From contig NCIJ01000004.1 of the NCBI GenBank assembly GCA_002282015.1, forward strand, positions 47,609 through 111,608: DNA of 64,000 nt, in the 5' to 3' direction. Shown in pieces: positions 1 to 8,531 of this stretch (positions within the stretch are counted from its first letter, which is position 1; every line of letters begins with the position of its first letter). The translations under genes and the position numbers were made by a program. The notes under the pieces are model-generated. The model was not told the origin of the DNA and did not search any database. It was given only the letters and a program-made list of their open reading frames with translations. The DNA is from Sulfuricurvum sp. 17-40-25. GTDB taxonomy: Bacteria > Campylobacterota > Campylobacteria > Campylobacterales > Sulfurimonadaceae.

Positions 1-1
1 A

Positions 2-214
2 GAGGGAGGAATGGGTATAGAAGTAGGAACGCATCTCAACAAAGATTTGCGCGTTTTGTACAAAAATGACACTGTTTCCAGCGTTTTAATCCAATATCAG
101 CTCAATCGATGGCTACGTCTGGATGCAGATCTCCACGCATTGGGACAAGGGATAAACGTCATTTATATCAAAGACTTTGGAGATTTTCTACCCCACAACA
201 AAGTTTCAAAATAA
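2..214 (+). CDS. C-terminal end of a TamB-like (DUF490) protein, partial
   Basis: Only the last 70 codons are in the window. The frame is open back to base 2 with no stop, so the gene begins outside and the ATG at base 11 is internal. The tail contains a VGIEVGTHLNKDLRVLYKND-like beginning and a 'YQLNRWLRLDAD' segment, which resemble the conserved end of TamB family proteins: a beta-strand-rich repeat ending in 'vqYrLnr.lsl'. TamB-type proteins span the periplasm and help outer-membrane protein or lipid transport. The next gene starts 12 bases downstream, so the two may be cotranscribed. Family assignment rests on a short tail and is moderately sure. Confidence 0.6.
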   Translation, partial: EGGMGIEVGTHLNKDLRVLYKNDTVSSVLIQYQLNRWLRLDADLHALGQGINVIYIKDFGDFLPHNKVSK

Positions 215-226
215 ACAGGAGAAACA

Positions 227-1483
227 ATGGATCCATTATTTATTCAAAACAGCGTACTCTCTCTTGTATTGGGATTTCTCATCGGCATACAGCGTGAGAT
301 GCACACTATTTATTCCCATAAGACCAAAGACTTTGGCGGGGCGAGAACATTCTCCATCATCTCTCTTTTTGGTTATTTATCCTCATGGTTTACCTCTTTT
401 TCCCCTTATTTCTTTTTGATTGCATCCGCATTGATGGGCTTCTTACTCATTGCAGCTTACATCATAAACAGTCTCGCCACGACTGAAAAAGGCTCGACTA
501 CTGAACTCTCAGCTCTTATTACTTTTATTATTGGAGCAATGCTTTATTTTTCACCACTTATTTTTTCAGTCTTCATTACGATGCTTCTCTTGTTTATTCT
601 CAATCTAAAAGAAAAGATCCAAGAGTATGAGCAAACCATTACCAAACAAGACCTTGGAGCCGCAATTTTATTTTTGCTCATGACGTTTGTTATTCTCCCT
701 ATCCTCCCCGACAAAACCATTGATCCTATGAAGTTGGTCAACCTGCATCGTATTTGGATCATGGTAGTTCTCGTAGCAGGGATCTCATTTTTTGGCTACA
801 TTGCCATACGCTTATTGGGTTCTACTCATGGGATCGGAGTAGCAGGGCTTTTTGGTGGGCTTGTCTCTTCAACCGCGGTTGCCATGAGTATGGCGCGGCG
901 TGTTCATGAAAATGGGTTCTTGGTCAAAAGCCTGGCTGTCGGGATTGCATTAGCCTCTTCCATGATGCTCATACGTGCAGGTATCGAGATATGGGTCATT
1001 AATCCTGACCTCATCCACCCTTTTATCCTCCCTATTTTGATTGGATCACTGTGCGGATATGGCTATATTGCATTCTTATATTTTACCTCTAAACATGAGA
1101 ACATCCCTCAAAGTATTGAATTCAAAAACCCTTTTGATCTCAAAGAGGCCTTGGTTATGGGACTTTTATTTGGGATTACACTCGCACTTATTACCCTGTC
1201 AAACCGTCATATAGGAGCGTCGGGCGTCTATGCGGTTGCCACTGTTTCAGGTATTGCCGACGTGGACGCGATCATTCTCTCCCTCTCATCACTGGCTAAA
1301 AATGGATTGTCCCCCGTTACTGCCAACTACGCCATCCTCATAGCCATACTTTCCAATACCCTTGCCAAAGCCGCTTTAGTCTTCTTTTTGGGAACGGTGC
1401 AACTCTTTCGATTCGTTTTTACCTACTATCTTATCTCGGTAGGCTCTTTTACAGTAACCGCTCTCGTCTTATTTTCATCCTAA
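227..1483 (+). CDS. MgtC/SapB-like plus DUF4010 integral membrane protein
   Basis: A 418-residue protein made almost entirely of hydrophobic helices, about 11-12 by eye. The N-terminal 130 residues match the MgtC/SapB type: 'LGFLIGIQRE' at the start of helix 1, then 'GGARTFSIISLFGYLS'. The remainder matches the DUF4010 domain usually fused to it, with the glycine/serine-rich 'GLFGGLVSSTAVAMSMARR' around residues 206-225 and 'SGIADVDAIILSLSSLA'. A good ribosome-binding site (AGGAGA) lies 5 bases before the ATG. The family is membrane bound; transport substrate and function are unknown. It lies just downstream of the TamB-like gene and may share its transcript. Confidence 0.8.
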   Translation: MDPLFIQNSVLSLVLGFLIGIQREMHTIYSHKTKDFGGARTFSIISLFGYLSSWFTSFSPYFFLIASALMGFLLIAAYIINSLATTEKGSTTELSALITFIIGAMLYFSPLIFSVFITMLLLFILNLKEKIQEYEQTITKQDLGAAILFLLMTFVILPILPDKTIDPMKLVNLHRIWIMVVLVAGISFFGYIAIRLLGSTHGIGVAGLFGGLVSSTAVAMSMARRVHENGFLVKSLAVGIALASSMMLIRAGIEIWVINPDLIHPFILPILIGSLCGYGYIAFLYFTSKHENIPQSIEFKNPFDLKEALVMGLLFGITLALITLSNRHIGASGVYAVATVSGIADVDAIILSLSSLAKNGLSPVTANYAILIAILSNTLAKAALVFFLGTVQLFRFVFTYYLISVGSFTVTALVLFSS

Positions 1484-1551
1484 AAATCCCTTTCATTCAC
1501 ATTATAAAAATTAATACGGTTAAATAATAAACATTTATAGTTAAAAAGTAT

Positions 1552-1557
1552 TATAAT
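1552..1557 (+). promoter_or_regulatory. putative -10 box (TATAAT) for the GGDEF-EAL gene
   Basis: A perfect TATAAT lies 38 bases before the ATG at 1596, in an AT-rich gap of 112 bases after the MgtC/DUF4010 gene. No clear -35 box is visible, as is usual for vegetative promoters of Campylobacterota. This is a motif match only. Confidence 0.4.
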
Positions 1558-1595
1558 GTGCTTATAATCTACCATTTCTCATAGATGAGTGCACA

Positions 1596-3566
1596 ATGAA
1601 AAAGAATTACGATGTATTGGTTTCTTTTACTATCTTTTTTGTGTTTATGCTGGGGGTTCTCCTCTTTAGTTATCTCTCCTATAATGCCGAAAAATCGATG
1701 CTGTATGAACAGGTTGACGCCCGCCTTAGAACTATGGCACAGTCACAAGCGCTTCTTCTAGCACCTGATTTTCATGACCGCGCACTCAATGCTTCTTCAA
1801 TATCCCAAGCTGAGGATTTACATAATATAGATCGATTGAGCAGTCTGGTCAGGCTTTCTGAGATGTCTTATGTCTATAGTCTAATTGAAAAAGAGGGAAA
1901 AATCTATTTTACTTCATCCAGCGCAACCGATAAAGAACGCAGAAGCGGCAATAACTTAACGCATTATTTTGATGAGTATGATGATGTAAGCCCAGCTATC
2001 ACAAAAGCAATCATCGAACATAAAACGATTTTTAGTGAAGCTACGGATAAATGGGGAACGTTTCGCAGTATAATCATTCCGATGGTCACGCCCAAGGGCA
2101 ATCGCTACTCTCTTAGCGCAGATATGTCTATTGATCGCATAAACAGTATCCTGCATAGACAAGCACTGGCGCATGTCCTAATTGCATTAGGACTTTTGGC
2201 TGTCACCTTTATTTCACTTCTGTGGCGACTTAATCACATCCGAAAACTCGCTTTTTTTGACCCATTAACTACTTTGCCCAATCGTATGGAACTTATCAAT
2301 CGTGTTAACTACACCCTTACCAGCGCGCAAAGAACCAACAATACCCTCGCCCTAATGTTTCTAGACCTGGATCACTTCAAAGATATCAATGATTCATTGG
2401 GACATAAAGTCGGCGATGAATTGCTCATCGAAGTCGCCAAGCGGATTCAAAATGTTTTACGTCAATCAGATACCGCTTCACGTATGGGAGGAGATGAGTT
2501 TGTGCTACTGTTGCCTTTTACAGATGCCGTAGGAGCTTCGAATCTAGCACAAAAACTGCTCGAAACGATTTCAAAACCTTACCGTATCGCACATCATGAA
2601 CTTTCTGTTACCGCTTCGATTGGGATCGCTTTGTACCCTATCGATGGAGATGATCATGAGACCCTCTCCAAAAATGCCGACGCTGCTATGTATAACGCTA
2701 AAAAAGAAGGTCGAAACGGGTATCAGTTCTTTACGGCCAAACTCCAAGAATCCTCACAACGCTACTTAAAACTACTAAAAGCGTTACCTCATGCATTGAC
2801 GCGCGATGAACTCTACCTCCAATACCACCCTCAAATTTCTCTACAAGACGGTCACATAATCGGAGCCGAAGCACTACTGCGCTGGGAGCACCCTGAGCTT
2901 GGGAAAATATCTCCTCGTGAATTTATCCCTATCGCTGAAAAAAGCGGTTTGATCTTGCCTATTGGAGAGTGGGCACTACGCACCGCTGTACGTAAAGCTA
3001 AAAAATGGCAAAAACAAGGTCTTCCAACTCTGTCAATCTCCATCAATATTTCTGCTATGCAATTTGAAAATACCGGCTTTCCCGCATTAGTAACCCACAT
3101 TTTGCATGAGGAACAATTTTCTGCTCGACGTCTTATGTTAGAGATTACAGAGGATATAGCAATGCACAACCCTCAAGAAGCTGCTTTTATCATGCGTAAC
3201 TTTAATAAACGCAGTATCCAAATTGCGATTGATGCTTTTGGGCTAGGCTACTCTAATCTAAGCCATCTTCAAAAGTTCAAAATCAATAACCTCAAAATCG
3301 ATCAATCGTTTGTCAGTAATCTGACTAAGGATACAGAAGCTAATGCCATTATAGACGCTATCATCGCCATGGCACACAGCATGGGATTCAAAGTAACCGC
3401 CCAAGGTGTAGAAACCCAAGAGCAACTCCGCTACTTGCAAGAAAAAGGGTGTGATGAAATACAAGGCAACTACTACAGTAAAGCACTTGACTCCAATGAT
3501 TTTGAACTCTTTGTCCAAGCCCACAGTAAAGGAATCCAATTTCAGTCAGATGTAGAAACTCTCTAA
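1596..3566 (+). CDS. membrane-anchored GGDEF-EAL protein with a degenerate EAL domain
   Basis: A 656-residue c-di-GMP protein. A first membrane helix (about residues 8-28), a periplasmic sensor region of about 165 residues and a second helix (about 196-216) precede the cytoplasmic part. The GGDEF domain is complete, with GGDEF at residues 298-302 and the inhibitory RxxD site (RQSD, 289-292) exactly five residues before it, so cyclase activity with product inhibition is expected. The EAL domain has EAL at 425-427 but DAFG at 546-549 in place of DDFG and AQGVE at 602-606 in place of AEGVE. The second change removes the glutamate that acts as general base in RocR-type enzymes, so the EAL half is probably catalytically dead. 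Likely role: diguanylate cyclase with a c-di-GMP-sensing EAL. Confidence 0.9.
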   Translation: MKKNYDVLVSFTIFFVFMLGVLLFSYLSYNAEKSMLYEQVDARLRTMAQSQALLLAPDFHDRALNASSISQAEDLHNIDRLSSLVRLSEMSYVYSLIEKEGKIYFTSSSATDKERRSGNNLTHYFDEYDDVSPAITKAIIEHKTIFSEATDKWGTFRSIIIPMVTPKGNRYSLSADMSIDRINSILHRQALAHVLIALGLLAVTFISLLWRLNHIRKLAFFDPLTTLPNRMELINRVNYTLTSAQRTNNTLALMFLDLDHFKDINDSLGHKVGDELLIEVAKRIQNVLRQSDTASRMGGDEFVLLLPFTDAVGASNLAQKLLETISKPYRIAHHELSVTASIGIALYPIDGDDHETLSKNADAAMYNAKKEGRNGYQFFTAKLQESSQRYLKLLKALPHALTRDELYLQYHPQISLQDGHIIGAEALLRWEHPELGKISPREFIPIAEKSGLILPIGEWALRTAVRKAKKWQKQGLPTLSISINISAMQFENTGFPALVTHILHEEQFSARRLMLEITEDIAMHNPQEAAFIMRNFNKRSIQIAIDAFGLGYSNLSHLQKFKINNLKIDQSFVSNLTKDTEANAIIDAIIAMAHSMGFKVTAQGVETQEQLRYLQEKGCDEIQGNYYSKALDSNDFELFVQAHSKGIQFQSDVETL

Positions 3567-3665
3567 AAAGAACACCAGGAGGGACTCAAAATGTACCCTT
3601 TATAAATTTAACCCAAACTCCTGTATACTAAACCTTATAAAAATACCTAAAAGATGGACTAAACA

Positions 3666-5099
3666 GTGAAAGAGAATCTTAAAGCTATCGTATTCAAGAG
3701 GCTTATTGCTACTGCCATATTTTTTTTCATACTTGTCATTACGCTTGTCGCGTATAATTTCAAAGAACTATCTACCCTTGCAATGCTGGATAAAGGTCAA
3801 TCTGTAGCAAGATTCATAGAAGCCGGGCTAATAACCCATATGCATAAAGCTCCCCATAAAGAACAGCAACAATACATAGAAAACCTCAAAACCGTTTCTA
3901 ATGTAGTCGGTATGAATATCATTCACTCTCCAGAAATAACCGCACAATTTTCTCTAGCATGCCACAAACATCAATTTAAAGATCCTATCATCGCCAATGT
4001 TTTTAAAAATAAGGAACCAAGTTTTAATTTTACCTCTTTGGGAAACCAAAACAACATGCTTCGGGTGACCTTCCCTTATATCGCAGATTACAAAAAAAGT
4101 ATCGATTGTTTCAGCTGCCACAATGTTCCAGAGGGAACCGTTTTGGGGGCCGTTGACTTCTACATAGATATGACAAGCTATAGCGATATCTCATTGCGAT
4201 ATTTGTATATTATTATCGGTGTTTTATCCTTGAGTTTGCTTGGAGTATTGCTCTTACTGTACCGATTCATCGATGAGCATATTATAGACCCCCTGGAAAG
4301 TCTTGTCATTAAGACTAAAAGCGGATACGAGACCCATACTCCAATCGATGATGAATTTGAGTCCTTTGAACTGCAAGATATTGCCCATAAAATGAATCTC
4401 TACAACGATGAAGTTCTAAAGAAAACACAAAACCTTCAAGAAAAGAATGCTCAATGTGAAATGCTTAAGCAAGAGATTATGGCGACTCGAAATGCACTGA
4501 TCACTACGATGGCAACGATTGCTGAAGCCAAATCCAAACAGACAGCCTCTCATGTGAAACGAGTTGCTCAATATGCGTATCTTTTAGCCAAAGCGTATGG
4601 CTTGGACGATGAAGAGTGTGAGATAATTCAATCGGTCACACCTATGTACGATATCGGTAAAACAGGTATTCCTAACACTCTTTTACAAAAACCAGAGAAA
4701 TTAACCGAAGATGAGTTTGAAATCGTCAAAGAGCACGCAAAGCTAGGATATGAGACGTTTAAGAACTCTTCACATACCCTGTTACAAGCTGCCGCTACTA
4801 TCGCGCATGAACACCATGAACACTGGGATGGAAGCGGATACCCAATAGGACTAAAAGGTGAAAATATTCATATATACGGACGTATTGTTGCCATTGCTGA
4901 CGTTTTTGATGCCCTGATAACAAAACGTGTGTATAAAGAAGCATGGCCGCTCGAAGAGGTATTAGCCCTCTTTAAAGAAGAAAAAGCCCGTCAATTTGAC
5001 CCTGTACTGGTCGATGTATTTTTGTCCATTATCGATGATGTCATGAAATTAAAAGCTAAGTACGATGTGGGGGAAGAAGCTCATACTACCGGAGGCTAA
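3666..5099 (+). CDS. membrane sensor with c-type haem motif and altered HD-GYP (YD-GYP) domain
   Basis: A 477-residue protein with a GTG start; no in-frame ATG fits better. A membrane helix (about 13-33) is followed by a periplasmic domain with a CFSCH haem-attachment motif (residues 148-152) and an earlier 'ACH' (98-100). This resembles DUF3365/Tll0287-like haem sensor domains. A second helix (about 178-200), a HAMP-like linker and a coiled coil lead to a C-terminal HD-GYP domain with HHE (383-385) and GYP (391-393). The expected HD pair reads Tyr328-Asp329 (MYDIGK) instead of His-Asp, which removes a metal ligand. HD-GYP proteins normally hydrolyse c-di-GMP; this one may only bind it or be inactive. 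It is probably a redox or gas sensor. Confidence 0.85.
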   Translation: MKENLKAIVFKRLIATAIFFFILVITLVAYNFKELSTLAMLDKGQSVARFIEAGLITHMHKAPHKEQQQYIENLKTVSNVVGMNIIHSPEITAQFSLACHKHQFKDPIIANVFKNKEPSFNFTSLGNQNNMLRVTFPYIADYKKSIDCFSCHNVPEGTVLGAVDFYIDMTSYSDISLRYLYIIIGVLSLSLLGVLLLLYRFIDEHIIDPLESLVIKTKSGYETHTPIDDEFESFELQDIAHKMNLYNDEVLKKTQNLQEKNAQCEMLKQEIMATRNALITTMATIAEAKSKQTASHVKRVAQYAYLLAKAYGLDDEECEIIQSVTPMYDIGKTGIPNTLLQKPEKLTEDEFEIVKEHAKLGYETFKNSSHTLLQAAATIAHEHHEHWDGSGYPIGLKGENIHIYGRIVAIADVFDALITKRVYKEAWPLEEVLALFKEEKARQFDPVLVDVFLSIIDDVMKLKAKYDVGEEAHTTGG

Positions 5100-5135
5100 T
5101 ACCTCCCTTAGTACAAGCATGCTAAAATCACACCA

Positions 5136-6146
5136 ATGATGCAAACAATTCCTATTGAAATTTTTTTGAAAAATATGCGCGACTACGATCTCATCATCGA
5201 TGCCCGTAGCCCTGCGGAATACGGCGAATCTCATGTTGAAAATGCTACGAACCTCTATGCTCTAAGCGATGAGGAACATGCCCAAGTAGGAACCGTTTAC
5301 AAACAAATCTCCCCGTTTGAAGCACGCCTCAAGGGGGCTTCATTTGTATGCCTTAATGCAGCTCGACACATCGAAACACTCTACCCTGCTTTTAATCCAG
5401 GGTCTAAAATTGCCATTTATTGTGCCCGTGGCGGAATGCGCTCTTCTTCGCTGGGAACTATTTTTTCCAGTATCGGCTATCCTATAGACCGTGTCATAGG
5501 CGGCTACAAATCGTACCGTGCCTTCGTCACCGAGTATCTCGAAAACCTCCCTGCAATCAATTTTTTGACCCTTACGGGCAATACCGGATGCGGGAAAAGC
5601 GACCTCTTGCAAGATTTGACCAACGTTATCGATCTGGAGAAAATGGCGAACCATTACGGATCGGTATTTGGAGATGTCAATGGAGCGCAGCCCAGCCAAA
5701 AAGAGTTTCAAAACCGTCTTGCTCACGCCGTGCTAGCCCTCGATCTCACCCGTAGTGCTTTTGTAGAAGCCGAAAGTAAACGCATCGGAAAAGTGACTCT
5801 CTCAGGCTCACTGTATGCCCATATGGAAAAAGGGGTCCGCATCGAGATCACCGCACCTCTGGAACAAAGAGTCCAGCGCATCATGCGTATGTACGACAGC
5901 ATGGACGGTGATTTTTTCATGCACCGTATGGAACGTATATCTCCCTACATCAGCCGTGAAAACAAAGACGCCGCTACAGCCGCATTTGAAAACGGTGATC
6001 TTGCTCGTGTCTCTGAAATCCTTCTCACCCAGTATTACGACAAAGTTTACAAAGTGACCAAAGCGCCTGACATCACGATCTACAACGACAATCACGCCAA
6101 AACGATTGAAACGCTCAAGGGAATCCAAGATGAACAACAGCGCTAA
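5136..6146 (+). CDS. selU: tRNA 2-selenouridine synthase (SelU/MnmH)
   Basis: The product (336 residues; Escherichia coli 364) replaces sulfur by selenium in 2-thiouridine at the wobble base of tRNAs for Lys, Glu and Gln, with selenophosphate as donor. An N-terminal rhodanese domain carries the catalytic Cys96 in 'YCARGGMRSSSLG', the usual SelU signature. A P-loop NTPase-like half follows with GNTGCGKS at residues 148-155. The next gene, selD, overlaps its end by 17 bases and makes the selenium donor, which fixes the pathway. Two ATG codons stand in tandem at 5136 and 5139; the first was taken. Confidence 0.93.
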   Translation: MMQTIPIEIFLKNMRDYDLIIDARSPAEYGESHVENATNLYALSDEEHAQVGTVYKQISPFEARLKGASFVCLNAARHIETLYPAFNPGSKIAIYCARGGMRSSSLGTIFSSIGYPIDRVIGGYKSYRAFVTEYLENLPAINFLTLTGNTGCGKSDLLQDLTNVIDLEKMANHYGSVFGDVNGAQPSQKEFQNRLAHAVLALDLTRSAFVEAESKRIGKVTLSGSLYAHMEKGVRIEITAPLEQRVQRIMRMYDSMDGDFFMHRMERISPYISRENKDAATAAFENGDLARVSEILLTQYYDKVYKVTKAPDITIYNDNHAKTIETLKGIQDEQQR

Positions 6147-7164
6147 GTTGACAAAGTTTGTCCGTGCCTCAGGATGCGCCGCGAAGCTTTCTCCAGGATC
6201 GCTTGAAAACGTCACCTGCCATCTCAAATCGTTCCACAAAGACCTGCTCGTAGGATTCGAGGGTAATGAAGACGCAGGGGTGTATCGTATCAATGACACT
6301 ATTGCCATGGTGCAAACCGTCGATTTTATCACCCCTGTTGTGGATGATCCGTTTGTCTACGGTCAAATCGCCGCCGCCAATTCGCTTAGCGATGTGTTTG
6401 CTATGGGAGGAGATGCCAAAACCGCGCTCAATCTCGTAGGATTCGATGGTAAAAACCACCCAACAGAGATACTGACTGAAATCTTGCGTGGCGGTATGAG
6501 CAAAGTTGAAGAATGCGGTGCCGTCATCGTAGGGGGGCACACGATTCAGACCCCTGAGATGCTCTACGGCCTTTCATGCACCGGATTTGTCCATCCTGAC
6601 AAAATACTGCGTAACAACGCCGTCCACGAAGGCGATGTGATCGTTTTGACCAAACCTCTGGGACTTGGGATTTTGATCACTGCGATCAAAGCCGATCTTT
6701 TGGATAACGCAACCGTGCTCAAAGTCGCCGAAACCATGAAAACGCTTAACTACAAGGCCTCCCTCATCGCCCGAGAGTTTGACGCTCATGCGTGTACCGA
6801 CGTCACTGGTTTTGGATTTTTGGGACATTTGCGCGAGATGAGCGGAAGCATTAAAACCATCGAGGTAGATAGCTCCGCCGTTCCGTTTTTTAGCGAAGCA
6901 CTGCCGATGGCTGCTATGGGAATCATCCCAGCAGGAAGCTATGCAAACAAAGAGTACCTGCAACCGCATGTCCACTTTAAAAAAGCCATTGACGCTGATT
7001 TGGAAATGATCCTCTTTGATGCCCAGACATCCGGAGGGCTTCTGATATCAGTCAGTGCCCAAAAAGCGCTAGCGATGGTTGAACGTTGTCAAAATGAGGG
7101 GATTCCTGCGGTTATCGTCGCACATGTGAGCGCTAAATCTGATGCGGATATTATTATTCACTAA
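6130..7164 (+). CDS. selD: selenide, water dikinase (selenophosphate synthetase)
   Basis: SelD makes selenophosphate from selenide and ATP. The ATG at 6130 is chosen over an upstream in-frame TTG because AAGGGA lies at the right spacing and the protein then begins like other SelD proteins. The catalytic Cys16 and Lys19 are present in 'SGCAAK'; the second cysteine of the E. coli 'GCGCK' motif is alanine here. 'TTDF'-like 'VQTVDFITP', 'AAANSLSDVFAMGG' and 'DPQTSGGLL'-like 'DAQTSGGLL' are all conserved. The codon at the active site is TGC (Cys), not UGA. It overlaps selU, so the two are translationally coupled. No selA or selB is in the window. Confidence 0.95.
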   Translation: MNNSAKLTKFVRASGCAAKLSPGSLENVTCHLKSFHKDLLVGFEGNEDAGVYRINDTIAMVQTVDFITPVVDDPFVYGQIAAANSLSDVFAMGGDAKTALNLVGFDGKNHPTEILTEILRGGMSKVEECGAVIVGGHTIQTPEMLYGLSCTGFVHPDKILRNNAVHEGDVIVLTKPLGLGILITAIKADLLDNATVLKVAETMKTLNYKASLIAREFDAHACTDVTGFGFLGHLREMSGSIKTIEVDSSAVPFFSEALPMAAMGIIPAGSYANKEYLQPHVHFKKAIDADLEMILFDAQTSGGLLISVSAQKALAMVERCQNEGIPAVIVAHVSAKSDADIIIH

Positions 7165-7168
7165 ACCC

Positions 7169-8368
7169 TTAGCGCCCAAAAGCTAGTATTCTCCCATAGC
7201 GCAGTGTCCACACGCTAAACAGTACAATCCATCCTGCCCCTGCCACATCAAACAACCATGCGTTTGAACCTCCAAAAGCACCGTCTACCGATAATCCAAA
7301 ACGCGCTAACACCACCACTTGCGTCCAAACAAATAACGCAATGGTTAGCCGATCCGCGTGAGGCGGTCGCCCAGAGTGTCCCAAGGTAACGCGTGTCCCA
7401 AAACCGATTAACACCGTTGTTATAAATCCTAACACTAACAAATGCGTTCCCACAAACAGCAATGAGCTTCGAGTATACACTTCAACCACCTGTGCTAATC
7501 CTCCGATAAACAATCCCAATGGCAGCCAAAAAAGTGCCAGATACAAAATCCATAAAATTGCACTCGAACGAAATAAAGGTAGTTTCCATCGGATAAACTC
7601 TTTTAGTACATAACCAGCAAGTAGCATACTAACCACAGCTTCCGCGAGAGAAAATTCGCCTATATTCAGGAGTGTTTTAAGCACTAACAACCCAAATACA
7701 CGCACCACAAAACGGTTCGATGAGACTTCCAACGAATGGCTGAAAAATGGGATCATCCGCTGTGCTACCATAAACGTCATAAAGACTAAAAAGAGGTTGA
7801 CCACGATTGGGCTGATAATGGGTACAACCAAAACCTCCATTCCGACAAGCTGCATTCCAAAAGCTCCCACTAAAACAGTATGGCTCACTATCCCAAACGT
7901 ATGAGCGACCAATATCCACAAAGGGTCATTTTTCAATGGTGCTTTACCGGTACGATAACTCAGAAACAAGATGCCAAGTGCTCTAGAATGGGCAACTAAC
8001 ATCCCAATCATGGCAACCAAAACAAGCCTAGGCGAAGTCACCACCCCTATAAAAAAGAGCCCAGAGAATACTTGATAACTCCAAATAACAAGAGAGTATT
8101 TCTCGTGTTCGATCGCCGAACTCATGCAAAAGCGAGGAAACGTCGTAAATAAAAACCCGTGAAAAAATTGGATAAACACAATAAAAGTCAGTGAATAGAG
8201 ATGAAACATATTCTCAGCTTGCGTCAAAACAATAACACCTTTATGCGAAAGCATAAACATCACCATCGACACGATAGCCCAGAGTATTCCAAAAAGAAAA
8301 AAAGCCTGATGGGGTTGGGACATCAAATAACTCGTGGGTTTTGAAGTGCTCTTGATTGAAAAACTCAT
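7169..8368 (-). CDS. nnrS: NnrS family haem/copper membrane protein
   Basis: A 399-residue protein with about 12 hydrophobic helices. The start 'SQPHQAFFLFGILWAIV' and 'HLYSLTFIVFIQFFHGFLFTTFPRF' match the NnrS family, with the conserved PHQ..FF and GFLFT..PR motifs. NnrS is a haem- and copper-containing membrane protein linked to nitric oxide stress and denitrification in proteobacteria; its exact chemistry is unsettled. It is transcribed divergently from norCBDQ across a 163-base gap holding a CRP/FNR-type site and two direct repeats, which supports an NO role. It converges with selD, with only 4 bases between the stop codons. Confidence 0.88.
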   Translation of the reverse strand: MSFSIKSTSKPTSYLMSQPHQAFFLFGILWAIVSMVMFMLSHKGVIVLTQAENMFHLYSLTFIVFIQFFHGFLFTTFPRFCMSSAIEHEKYSLVIWSYQVFSGLFFIGVVTSPRLVLVAMIGMLVAHSRALGILFLSYRTGKAPLKNDPLWILVAHTFGIVSHTVLVGAFGMQLVGMEVLVVPIISPIVVNLFLVFMTFMVAQRMIPFFSHSLEVSSNRFVVRVFGLLVLKTLLNIGEFSLAEAVVSMLLAGYVLKEFIRWKLPLFRSSAILWILYLALFWLPLGLFIGGLAQVVEVYTRSSLLFVGTHLLVLGFITTVLIGFGTRVTLGHSGRPPHADRLTIALFVWTQVVVLARFGLSVDGAFGGSNAWLFDVAGAGWIVLFSVWTLRYGRILAFGR

Positions 8369-8422
8369 GGTGCTTCCCCTAGTAAAAGTAGGTAAGTATA
8401 ACGAGCAAAAGGAATTAAAACA

Positions 8423-8436
8423 TTGATTTAGGTCAA
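8423..8436. promoter_or_regulatory. CRP/FNR-family binding site between nnrS and norC
   Basis: The sequence TTGATTTAGGTCAA is a TTGAT-N4-GTCAA palindrome. It fits the consensus of FNR/NNR/DNR-type regulators, which commonly control nor genes. It lies 96 bases before norC and 55 bases before nnrS, so it could serve both. Its centre is about 36 bases upstream of a TAGAAT box at 8463, close to class II activator geometry. The identity of the protein is inference. Confidence 0.65.
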
Positions 8437-8445
8437 TACTTCCAA

Positions 8446-8472
8446 CAATTACTACTTAAAGGTAGAATTAAA
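8446..8472 (+). repeat. operator-like repeat, copy 1, upstream of norC
   Basis: First copy of a 27-base direct repeat that begins CAATTACTACTTAAAGGTAG and ends AATTAAA. It contains the inverted pair CTAC-N6-GTAG. The second copy starts 46 bases downstream and differs at three positions, all between the palindrome arms. It includes a TAGAAT that could be the norC -10 box, so a bound protein would block transcription. A related site lies in front of the globin gene at 14428. Confidence 0.6.
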
Positions 8473-8491
8473 GATGGGCTGGCTACTATTT

Positions 8492-8518
8492 CAATTACTA
8501 CCTAGAAGTAGAATTAAA
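8492..8518 (+). repeat. operator-like repeat, copy 2, upstream of norC
   Basis: Second copy of the 27-base repeat, beginning CAATTACTACCTAGAAGTAG, again with CTAC-N6-GTAG arms. It ends 13 bases before the norC start and abuts its ribosome-binding site (AGGAG at 8521-8525). The mismatches to copy 1 lie inside the spacer of the palindrome while the arms and the flanking CAATTA and AATTAAA are unchanged, as expected for a selected protein-binding site. Confidence 0.6.
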
Positions 8519-8531
8519 AATAGGAGCTAAA

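Noticed and set aside
3576..3623. AGGAGG followed by ATG and a four-codon frame, and a CAGGAG/CTCCTG pair
   Set aside because: The frame is only four codons and the pair encloses a 36-base loop; too weak to call a leader peptide or terminator.
6106..6129. Upstream TTG start for selD
   Set aside because: It would add eight residues not found in SelD; the ATG at 6130 has better ribosome-binding-site spacing.
6175..6177. Possible selenocysteine at the SelD active site
   Set aside because: The codon is TGC (Cys), not TGA.
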